Shown piece after piece: positions 24,579-32,445 of a stretch of 50,279 bases of DNA (the first letter of the stretch is position 1; each line of letters begins with the position of its first letter). The notes beneath the pieces are model-generated. The model saw only the letters and a program-made list of their open reading frames with translations, was not told where the DNA came from and did no database searches. The stretch spans positions 1 to 50,279 of the forward strand of contig CAZBEO010000015.1 of assembly GCA_964490935.1 (NCBI GenBank), written 5' to 3'. The translations under genes were made by a program, and so were the position numbers. Origin of the DNA: JAQVYB01 sp964490935. Lineage in GTDB: Bacteria > Verrucomicrobiota > Kiritimatiellia > RZYC01.

Positions 24579-26861
24579 ATGAAAAATTTGTTTACCCCCC
24601 CCACGCCTCCTGATTTTTCGCCCAAGCCTTCTGGCTCGGTACCCCCGCCTTCGGGCGCATCAAGCGATGAGGCGAAGCACTTTGATATTGTGGATTTGAA
24701 GCAGTATTTTCATATCGTGGTGAAGCGAATCTGGTTGGTGGCCTTGTGTTTTGTTATCTCTCTGGCGGTGGTGGTGGTCATGATGATCCGGCAGGTTCCG
24801 GTGTATCGCTGCCAAGCTACCATGCTGATCAGCGGCGGGTTGCCGGTTCCGTCACGCTTGCAGCAGCAGGAGGTTAAGCTGTATGGAGACTATTTGGCTA
24901 CCCAGGAGCGCATTATTCGCTCCTCGCTGTTGCAGAAGCGCGCCAAGGAACGAGTCGGCTGGCCAGCCGATCAGGTCGCCAATCTACTGCGCAATGTCAA
25001 TGTATACCGGGATACGCAGACCTCATTTCTTACGATCATGGTGGAAAGTCTGGACCCCATCTTCGGCGCCGAATATGCGAACGCCCTAGCGGAGGAGTAT
25101 ATTGATTTCAAGGCGGAAGAGCGAATGGATACCTCGCAGGCGACCGTGATCAGTTTGACGCAGCAGGCGAACCGCCTGCGCGAAGAGTTGAAGAAAAGTG
25201 ATCTGCGGGTGATTGAGTATGAAAAGGAAAACAAGGTGATTGCCATTCAGGAGCGCGGCAATATTGCGGCGCGCTATCTGGCGGAACTCTCGGCCAAGGC
25301 CGCTGGCTACCGGACAGAGCGCATGCTGCTGGAAGCGCAGCAACCGTTGATCACGCAGGCCTCCGATGAAATTGTATTGACCACCCTGGCGGCTCCGGCC
25401 TCCTCGTTTATGGGCTATGGCATGCCTTCGATTATGACGTTGGGTATGCAGGCGACAAATGGCATGGCGTTCACCGGCGGGGCCGAAGGGCTTATCGAGC
25501 GCGGCGTGGTGGCCCAGCCCAGTTGGAAGAGCGTGCGCAGAAAAAAATCGGAGTTGGAATCTGAACTGACGGACCTGCGCACTAAATTTCGGGATGCTCA
25601 CCCTCGGGTGCAGGCGGTGCTCGCTCAGATCAAGGAATATGATCGGGAACTGAATGTGGAATTGCAGTATGCGCTTCAACAGTACTATTCCGAACTCGAG
25701 TCGCTTGAAATTAAAGAAAAGTCAGCACTGCTGGTGGAGAAGGAGTGGGAAGATCAGGCGTTGGATGTGGCCCGCAAGGCACACGAATACGACAACCTGA
25801 AGCAGAATGTGGCCCGCCTGCAAAGCCTATACGACTTGGTCTTCAACCGTCTGAAGGAAATAGATATTTCCATTGGAATTGAGCCGGAATCCATACGGAT
25901 TATGGAGCGGGCGATTCCGGCACGAGGTCCGATGGCGCCGCGCCGGATGCAGAGCATCTTTGTGGCTGCGCTCATTGGAATCGGCGTGGGCATTATGTTG
26001 GTCTTCATGCTCGAGTACATTGATGATTCCATCCGCTACCCGGAGGAAATCACCAAGGGCATGGGGCTGCCTTTCTTTGGCGTCATTCCCTCGGCAAGCT
26101 GGGACACCGAGGACCTGCGTTCGCATATTCTGGCTAACCTTGATCAAAAAAGCGGTATGGCCGAGGCCTATCGTAACGTGCGGTCGGCCCTGCTGTTTAG
26201 CAGTGTAAAAAGCAAAGTCAAGAGCCTAGCGATTACTTCGTCGGTTCCGCGTGAGGGGAAAACCACGACCTCGATGAACCTGGCCGTGAGCTTGGCGCAG
26301 GCGGGGATGCGGGTGTTGCTGGTGGATGCCGATATGCGGCGAGGTGAGCTGCACAAGTACTTTGGGTTGGAGGCGGGGCGCGGGCTTTCCGATATGTTGA
26401 TTGGGCAGGTCAAGCCCGAGTCTATTATTCAGCGCACACCCATTGCCAATCTGGACATGATCACCACGGGTCCCTTTCCTCCGAATCCGGCTGAATTGGT
26501 GCTGAGACCCGAATTGAAATCTTTCCTCGCCTACGCCGAGAGGAGCTACGACAAAATCATCTTCGACTGCCCGCCTTTGATGGCCGTGTCGGAATCGGGC
26601 ATTCTTTGTTCCATGGCGGATGCGGTGGTCTTTGTGGTTTGGGCCGGACAGACCTCGCGCAAGCTGGCCAAGCTTTCCGTCCGCATTTTGCAGGAGCGTG
26701 GTGCCAATTTGATCGGCTGCGTATTAAACAATCTGGAGTTTGGCCGGGTAGGCTACTATTACTATTCGACCTATTACGGTTATTACGACTACGATTACCA
26801 CTACGATGACAAGGCCGACGAAAAAAAAGCGGAGAAGAGGTCGGAGAATAAGCAGGGGTAA
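24579..26861 (+). CDS. Wzc-like tyrosine autokinase / chain-length co-polymerase
   Basis: 760 residues. A proline-rich N-terminus precedes a Wzz domain: TM1 about residues 50-70 and TM2 about 460-480, with a long coiled-coil periplasmic region between. The cytoplasmic BY-kinase domain shows Walker A (VPREGKTTT, Lys about 561), Walker A' (LLVDADMRRGELH) and Walker B (IIFDCPPLM). The C-terminus is a tyrosine cluster with 11 Tyr within about 20 residues (starting GYYYYS), the autophosphorylation tail that controls oligomer assembly in Wzc. It controls EPS chain length and export with the upstream Wza-like protein. Everything needed for kinase activity appears present. Confidence 0.93.
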   Translation: MKNLFTPPTPPDFSPKPSGSVPPPSGASSDEAKHFDIVDLKQYFHIVVKRIWLVALCFVISLAVVVVMMIRQVPVYRCQATMLISGGLPVPSRLQQQEVKLYGDYLATQERIIRSSLLQKRAKERVGWPADQVANLLRNVNVYRDTQTSFLTIMVESLDPIFGAEYANALAEEYIDFKAEERMDTSQATVISLTQQANRLREELKKSDLRVIEYEKENKVIAIQERGNIAARYLAELSAKAAGYRTERMLLEAQQPLITQASDEIVLTTLAAPASSFMGYGMPSIMTLGMQATNGMAFTGGAEGLIERGVVAQPSWKSVRRKKSELESELTDLRTKFRDAHPRVQAVLAQIKEYDRELNVELQYALQQYYSELESLEIKEKSALLVEKEWEDQALDVARKAHEYDNLKQNVARLQSLYDLVFNRLKEIDISIGIEPESIRIMERAIPARGPMAPRRMQSIFVAALIGIGVGIMLVFMLEYIDDSIRYPEEITKGMGLPFFGVIPSASWDTEDLRSHILANLDQKSGMAEAYRNVRSALLFSSVKSKVKSLAITSSVPREGKTTTSMNLAVSLAQAGMRVLLVDADMRRGELHKYFGLEAGRGLSDMLIGQVKPESIIQRTPIANLDMITTGPFPPNPAELVLRPELKSFLAYAERSYDKIIFDCPPLMAVSESGILCSMADAVVFVVWAGQTSRKLAKLSVRILQERGANLIGCVLNNLEFGRVGYYYYSTYYGYYDYDYHYDDKADEKKAEKRSENKQG

Positions 26862-26911
26862 ACCGAGCGGGTCCTGCTTCCGGCGAGTGGGCGAAACCAG
26901 GATTGGGGATC

Positions 26912-28408
26912 ATGTATTTCGGCTACAGAAACAGAATTTCGATACGCAGAATTGTCCTGCTGACCTGTGATATTCTCGTGATATGCGGCTCCATTCTACT
27001 TTCCGCGATATTGCGCCTGGGTCCGCTTGGAAGTCTTGCCTACATCGCCCAAAACATCGTTCCACTGGCCGGGAGTTGCACCATCTTTGGTCTGGTGTTC
27101 TTTGCAGGCGGCATGTACGACCGGCACGTGGTGACTCGGAAATCGGAGACGTTTCGTCTGACGCTTATCGTGACGGTGATCAGTCTGGCCATCATTATTC
27201 TTATCTTCTATGCCCGTTTTCAGTGGCATATCGGGCGGGGTATTCTTCTGCTCTCCGGCGTTTTCATTTTCGCAGGATGCTGGCTGATGCGGCGTTTGTT
27301 CAGGTTGGCGCTTGGGTACGGGCTGTTTTCCAGAAACTGCCTGCTGCTTGCCGAGGAGGGCCAGGTGGAAAAGGTGCTGGCCTTGTTGCGCGATTCGCCG
27401 GATGCAGGCTACACCCTTTTCGGCATGGTCACCATGGAGGGGACAAACGAGGAAGGCCCGGGCGCTTCACTGATTTACGGGATTCCCGTGCTGGGGTCTG
27501 TTTCAAACCTGAAGGAATATGCCGAGGCCTACGACGTGGATACGGTGATCGTGGCCACCTCACGGGTGCATGAGCCAACGATTCTTCGGATACTGCGTCC
27601 ATTGCGCTATTCCGGGGTGGCGATCATGGATTATATAGGACTTAGCGAAGAGCTGGCACAGCGCATACCGATCGACTATATCGATGATGAGTGGTTGATG
27701 AATGCCGCCATGAACAGCTCTCGCATTCATATCCGACAGGTAAAGAAAATCATGGATTTCACGGTGGCCCTGGCCGGTTTTATGCTGCTTTCGCCGATAC
27801 TGCTTTCGGCCATGTTGCTGATAAAAATGACCTCACGCGGCCCCGTGTTCTACAGGCAGGTTCGGGTTGGCCTGGATGGCGCAAATTATACGCTTATGAA
27901 GCTGCGCACCATGCGGCATGATGCCGAGCAGCATTCCGGGGCGGTCTGGGCCAGTTCGAAGGACATGCGCATTACCCGGGTGGGACGTTTTCTGCGCAAA
28001 TGGCGAATCGATGAAATCCCGCAGCTCATCAATGTATTGCGGAGTGAGATGAGCCTGGTGGGGCCGCGCCCCGAGCGCCCAGAGTTTATTGAAACGCTGG
28101 AATCGGCCATTCCCTTTTTCAAGGAACGCCTGCTGGTACCGCCCGGCATCACGGGCTGGGCCCAAGTGAAGCATCCCTATACCACGACGATTGACGGGGT
28201 ACGCATGAAGCTTCAATATGACCTTTTCTACATTAAAAACATGGGGTTTTTCCTGGATATGGTCATCTTGCTTCGTACTTTCAAAACCATCCTTGTTGGG
28301 CTTCGATACAGCGACGAATTTGAGCAGGAAGTGGAAAGCAATCGAATGGAGGCACGCATACTCTCGACGCACCAAGGTGCGGATGAATCATCTAAGCGTA
28401 TGGCTTGA
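26912..28408 (+). CDS. Exopolysaccharide polyprenyl-phosphate sugar phosphotransferase (WbaP/WcaJ-like)
   Basis: 498 residues. It transfers the first sugar-1-phosphate to undecaprenyl phosphate, initiating EPS repeat-unit synthesis at the inner membrane. Four N-terminal transmembrane helices (about 10-130), a CoA-binding-like Rossmann region (about 140-260, GIPVLGSVSNLKEYAEAYDVDTVIVAT), then a re-entrant helix and the catalytic domain from about 280: FYRQVRVGLDG, LMKLRTMRHDAE, RVGRFLRKWRIDEIPQ, SLVGPRPERPEF and PGITGWAQV. ATG 26912 is preferred over TTG 26903. The downstream glycosyltransferases, Wzx and Wzy are not in the window, so the sugar is unknown. Confidence 0.94.
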   Translation: MYFGYRNRISIRRIVLLTCDILVICGSILLSAILRLGPLGSLAYIAQNIVPLAGSCTIFGLVFFAGGMYDRHVVTRKSETFRLTLIVTVISLAIIILIFYARFQWHIGRGILLLSGVFIFAGCWLMRRLFRLALGYGLFSRNCLLLAEEGQVEKVLALLRDSPDAGYTLFGMVTMEGTNEEGPGASLIYGIPVLGSVSNLKEYAEAYDVDTVIVATSRVHEPTILRILRPLRYSGVAIMDYIGLSEELAQRIPIDYIDDEWLMNAAMNSSRIHIRQVKKIMDFTVALAGFMLLSPILLSAMLLIKMTSRGPVFYRQVRVGLDGANYTLMKLRTMRHDAEQHSGAVWASSKDMRITRVGRFLRKWRIDEIPQLINVLRSEMSLVGPRPERPEFIETLESAIPFFKERLLVPPGITGWAQVKHPYTTTIDGVRMKLQYDLFYIKNMGFFLDMVILLRTFKTILVGLRYSDEFEQEVESNRMEARILSTHQGADESSKRMA

Positions 28409-28447
28409 GCGTGATGCGGGCTAACAAATCAGCTTTTATTCTTTTGC

Positions 28448-28493
28448 AAGGAGGAAGGCCTTGCTGTATAAGCGGCTAATAATACGTTGGTAA
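28448..28493 (+). promoter_or_regulatory. Leader-like micro-ORF upstream of the propeller gene
   Basis: A strong ribosome site AAGGAGG (28448-28454) is spaced six bases from TTG 28461, opening a ten-codon frame (MLYKRLIIRW) that stops with TAA at 28491-28493. That stop overlaps an ATG (28493-28495) in the frame of the propeller gene, giving the coupling junction TAATG. The propeller gene itself has no good ribosome site. The pattern fits translational coupling, but a chance arrangement is possible. Confidence 0.35.
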
Positions 28494-28501
28494 TGTTGAG
28501 A

Positions 28502-29893
28502 ATGTCATACAGTTTTACTGTGTTTGCACGCAAGGTGCTTACCTCGCGCACGCAAGGGGTCTGTCTCTTTATTGCGCTGGCCCTGCTCCCTGGTTTTCTT
28601 TCAGCCAAAGAATATACCATCAAGCAGATTGCTGACAAAACGCTGTTGAACCGCGAGCCGGTCATCAGTGAGACAGGACTGATTGCCTGGTATGCCTATG
28701 AGCGATCACAGGACACCTCAAGGGCCGATATTTTTATTTACCAAGATGGCATTGCTCAAAAACTGACGAAGAACAAAGGGGATTCCGGTCTTCATCCCTA
28801 TGTATATCGCGATACCGTGGTCTGGGCTGGCAGCCTCTCCAAAGAGGTGGAATACCAAGAGACCGTTTATGTTGCACCTGAGCCGGAGGAGATCAATGCC
28901 AACGAATTGACCGCAACCAACGGAAGTGAAACGGCAGTGGAATCAGCCGAACCGAAAGCCACAAGAGCGCCCGTGGCGACCATGGTCACCAAAACCATGC
29001 TGAAAAAAGGGTGGGGCATTTGCATCTGGTCCGATGGACAGGCTAAGCCCATTTCGTTTTCTCTCGACCGCGAACCGCCCCGCCTTTCTTCCGTTCCCTC
29101 GGCGACCAATCAGTTGAGTGACTCGCTAAGCACGCTGAACACAGACCTGCCACAGGAATCGGCGGACGGCGTCCTGAACGTAACCTCGCCTGTGTGTTGC
29201 GGTGACTACGTTTCCTGGCAGCGTGCCAGCCCGTGGCCATGCGGATGGGAAATCGTACTCTCCCGGGTTGGAGATGCCCCGCAGCAACTTACCACGAATT
29301 GCTATTATGACATGGGCCCGCAAATGCATGATCGCTATTTGGTCTGGTACGCTTGGGATGGGCAGGACTATGAAATCATGATGCGTGACCTTGAAACCGG
29401 CGAAACCGTTCAGTTGACCAACAACAATTTTGATGACGTTTCGCCGGTGATTTGGAATGGCGTGGTGGCTTGGGAGGGGTATCCCTCGGTGGAAGGGGAT
29501 ATCTTTCTCTGGCGAGAAGGTAAAATCACGATGATCAGTGACAACATCGAGGACGATGTGAATCCGCAGATATGGGATAAATACGTGGTTTGGCAGGGCA
29601 TTCAGGATGATAATTACGAGATATTTCTCTACGACGGGGCATCCACCCGGCGTATCACCAACAACCATTACGACGATGTAGACCCGGATATTAGGGACAG
29701 TGTACTCTGCTGGGTCGGGTATGTGGATAACTGGGATGCGGAGGTACTAATTCAGGAAGTGAATGAATCGACCCCGACCATCCTGACGGAAAATGATTAC
29801 GAAGATCATCACCCGCGCACAGCCAACGGGGCGGTGGTTTGGGAAGCCAAGCGAGTAGGCCTGCCTCTGATTTATGTGGCAGAACCGCGCTGA
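28502..29893 (+). CDS. Secreted TolB-like beta-propeller protein
   Basis: About 463 residues. The signal peptide is LFIALALLPGFLSA, cut before KEYT. The rest is a chain of propeller blades of roughly 43 residues. The clearest are the last four, each with a shared pattern: LTNNNFDDVSPVIWNGVVAWEG, ISDNIEDDVNPQIWD then VVWQG, ITNNHYDDVDPDI then LCWVG, and LTENDYEDHHP then VVWEA. A low-complexity insert (about 125-160, rich in Glu, Ala and Thr) interrupts the middle. Such periplasmic propellers often bind proteins or glycans; no enzymatic motif is seen. Upstream ATG 28493 is an alternative start. Position directly behind the sugar transferase suggests a link to EPS secretion. Confidence 0.8.
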   Translation: MSYSFTVFARKVLTSRTQGVCLFIALALLPGFLSAKEYTIKQIADKTLLNREPVISETGLIAWYAYERSQDTSRADIFIYQDGIAQKLTKNKGDSGLHPYVYRDTVVWAGSLSKEVEYQETVYVAPEPEEINANELTATNGSETAVESAEPKATRAPVATMVTKTMLKKGWGICIWSDGQAKPISFSLDREPPRLSSVPSATNQLSDSLSTLNTDLPQESADGVLNVTSPVCCGDYVSWQRASPWPCGWEIVLSRVGDAPQQLTTNCYYDMGPQMHDRYLVWYAWDGQDYEIMMRDLETGETVQLTNNNFDDVSPVIWNGVVAWEGYPSVEGDIFLWREGKITMISDNIEDDVNPQIWDKYVVWQGIQDDNYEIFLYDGASTRRITNNHYDDVDPDIRDSVLCWVGYVDNWDAEVLIQEVNESTPTILTENDYEDHHPRTANGAVVWEAKRVGLPLIYVAEPR

Positions 29894-29948
29894 GGATACG
29901 CGCATGCCCTCCTCGTCTGCTTCGCGCTTTTCCACGGCATAACAACGA

Positions 29949-32369
29949 ATGGATGATTCAATGAATGCAATGGATTTTAAAGAACAGCTGTTATCCGGCG
30001 AATTAACACTGCTGGATGGCGCCACGGGCACTCAGCTTGAAATCCGGGGAATGCCCCAGGGCGTGTGCCCCGAAAGCTGGATATTGGATCATCCTGAAAG
30101 CATCCTTGACTTGCAGAGTGCCTATCGAACCGCAGGCAGCCACATTGTTTATGCTCCCACCTTTGGAGCCAATCGGATCAAGCTGGCGGAATTCGGTTTG
30201 GAAGGCCGGCTCGGGGAGATCAATCAGCGATTGGTTGAACTGTCTAGAAAGGCTGTTGGCGGTGGATGGGTCTTCGGTGATTTGGCCCCGACGGGACGCC
30301 TCACCGAGCCCTTTGGGCCGATCTCTTTTGAAGAAACCGTGGACGTCTATCGCGAACAGGCGAAGGCCCTGTTGGCCGGTGGGGTGGATGGATTTGCCAT
30401 CGAGACCATGATGGATATTCAGGAAGCGCGCGCTGCGCTGCTGGCCGTCAAAGAGGTGTGTGAACTCCCGGTGATGGTCAGCATGACTTTTGACGCCAAC
30501 GGGCGAACACTGACCGGGACCGATCCGCTGGCCGCGTTGATTACACTCCAATCCCTCGGTGCCGATGCCTTCGGTTGCAACTGCTCGACGGGCCCCGCTC
30601 AGATGCTGGAGGTGATCCGTAAAATCAAACCCTATGCCGTCATCCCCCTGTTGGCCAAGCCCAATGCGGGTATGCCGCGCCTGGTGAATGGGAAAACGGT
30701 ATTCGATATGGGGGCGCAGGAGTTTGCCGCCTTCATGCCGACCTTCATTGAAGCCGGGGTCAATATTTTTGGAGGGTGCTGCGGAACGAGTCCCGCGCAT
30801 ATCGCCGCCTGCTCGGAGCGTGCCCGCGGTTTGATCGTTCAGCCGCCCGCATGCGAGGGAATCAGTGCGGTATCTTCCGCACGCGGCGTATGCCGAGTGG
30901 GTTTAGATAAGCCTTTTATCCTCATCGGTGAGCGCATCAATCCCACGGGAAAAAAGGCCTTGCAGGCCGAGCTGCGCGAAGGGAAATTGGGGTTGGTCAA
31001 ACGGTTTGCCCAGGAGCAGGAGGTGTGCGGCGCTGGCATCCTTGATGTGAATATGGGTCTTTCCGGCATAGACGAGCAGGAGATGATGCTGAAATGTGTG
31101 GCCCTCCTTTCACAATCCTCTCCTCTGCCGTTGTGCATTGATTCCACCCGTCCGGAAGTTATCGAGTCGGCACTGCGGCGTTACCCGGGCCGCGCATTGA
31201 TCAATTCCATTTCCGGCGAACGGGATCGCCTTGAACGTACGCTGCCTCTCGCAGCTCGCTATGGCGCGATGTTTGTGGTGCTTCCGGTGACGGATGAGGG
31301 CATCCCCGAAACACTCGAAGCGCGCAAGCAGGTCGTGCTCGACATTCTGCAACGTGCGGAAGCCCTCGGATGCCGGCGCGAGGATGCCGTGGTGGATGGC
31401 TTGGTCATGACGGTTAGCTCGAATCAGGAGTCCGCCCGACTTACACTCGACTTGATCGAGTGGTGTACGCGGGAGCTTGGCGTGAACACGGTTTGCGGTG
31501 TTTCCAACGTATCCTTTGGCCTTCCCGAGCGGGCGTGGGTGAATGCCGCCTTTCTGATGATGAGTGTTGGGCGTGGCATGAGCATGGCCATTGCCAATCC
31601 CGCCTCCGAACTGACGCGCTCGTTGATTCTGGCTTCCGATACGCTCAATGGTCGCGACAAGGGACTTCGTAAGTACATCCGGCAATTCGGCGGCGAGTCG
31701 GCGAAAACCCCCGCGCCCGCCACCTCGGTGTCGGAGAAATCACCCGAGGCCCTCGTCATGGAAGCCGTGTTGGAGGGCGATGCCGACGGTATGGAACAGC
31801 ATATCCTCCGCGCCATGCAGTCAGGACTCGATGCGCGCTCCCTGGTGGACAACTGTCTGATTCCGGCCATTGAAAAAGTGGGTGTCTATTTTGAGGAGGG
31901 CACCTACTTTCTCCCGCAACTGATCATGAGTGCCGATGCCATGCGCATTGGCTTTTCCGTGCTTGAACCGCATCTGGTTAAGAAGGAAAACGAGGAGCAC
32001 GCAGGCACCATTGTGCTGGCCACCGTCAAAGGGGATATTCACGATATCGGGAAAAATATCGTGGCTCTCATGTTGAGAAACTACGGCTATGAAGTAATTG
32101 ATCTGGGCAAGGACATTTCGGCTGAAATCATCGTGAAGGAGGCCGTTACACACCGCGCTTCCGTCATTGGTCTCTCGGCATTGATGACGACCACCATGGT
32201 CAACATGAAAGAAGTGGTTGCCCTGGCGCGGAGTCAATGTCCAGCGTCCCTGAAAATCATGATAGGCGGGGCGGTGGTGGATCAACCCTATGCCGACGAA
32301 ATCGGCGCCGATGGCTATGCCCCCGATGCCATGAGCACCGTACGCATGGTCAATGCCTGGTTGAAATAG
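29949..32369 (+). CDS. metH: Cobalamin-dependent methionine synthase lacking the activation domain
   Basis: 806 residues. It transfers a methyl group from 5-methyltetrahydrofolate via cobalamin to homocysteine. Domains: homocysteine-binding (about 10-290; zinc ligands in FGCNCST and GGCCGT), pterin-binding (about 315-590; ERINPTGKK, NMGLSGIDEQEM, DSTRPEVIE, SNVSFGLPER), cobalamin cap (about 600-690) and cobalamin-binding (about 690-806; DIHDIGKN with the B12-ligating His, GLSALMTTT, IGGAVVD). The C-terminal AdoMet-binding reactivation domain of E. coli-type MetH (about 1200 residues) is absent; short forms of this length are known in thermophiles and anaerobes. Starts at 29961 or 29970 are also possible, as none has a strong ribosome site. 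Confidence 0.95.
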   Translation: MDDSMNAMDFKEQLLSGELTLLDGATGTQLEIRGMPQGVCPESWILDHPESILDLQSAYRTAGSHIVYAPTFGANRIKLAEFGLEGRLGEINQRLVELSRKAVGGGWVFGDLAPTGRLTEPFGPISFEETVDVYREQAKALLAGGVDGFAIETMMDIQEARAALLAVKEVCELPVMVSMTFDANGRTLTGTDPLAALITLQSLGADAFGCNCSTGPAQMLEVIRKIKPYAVIPLLAKPNAGMPRLVNGKTVFDMGAQEFAAFMPTFIEAGVNIFGGCCGTSPAHIAACSERARGLIVQPPACEGISAVSSARGVCRVGLDKPFILIGERINPTGKKALQAELREGKLGLVKRFAQEQEVCGAGILDVNMGLSGIDEQEMMLKCVALLSQSSPLPLCIDSTRPEVIESALRRYPGRALINSISGERDRLERTLPLAARYGAMFVVLPVTDEGIPETLEARKQVVLDILQRAEALGCRREDAVVDGLVMTVSSNQESARLTLDLIEWCTRELGVNTVCGVSNVSFGLPERAWVNAAFLMMSVGRGMSMAIANPASELTRSLILASDTLNGRDKGLRKYIRQFGGESAKTPAPATSVSEKSPEALVMEAVLEGDADGMEQHILRAMQSGLDARSLVDNCLIPAIEKVGVYFEEGTYFLPQLIMSADAMRIGFSVLEPHLVKKENEEHAGTIVLATVKGDIHDIGKNIVALMLRNYGYEVIDLGKDISAEIIVKEAVTHRASVIGLSALMTTTMVNMKEVVALARSQCPASLKIMIGGAVVDQPYADEIGADGYAPDAMSTVRMVNAWLK

Positions 32370-32445
32370 CTTCGCTCAGAGTCACTCGACGAGTGGCGGG
32401 TTCGTGGATTGGGGGATGGGCAGAGAATGGAGAGAGGGCGCGCAA

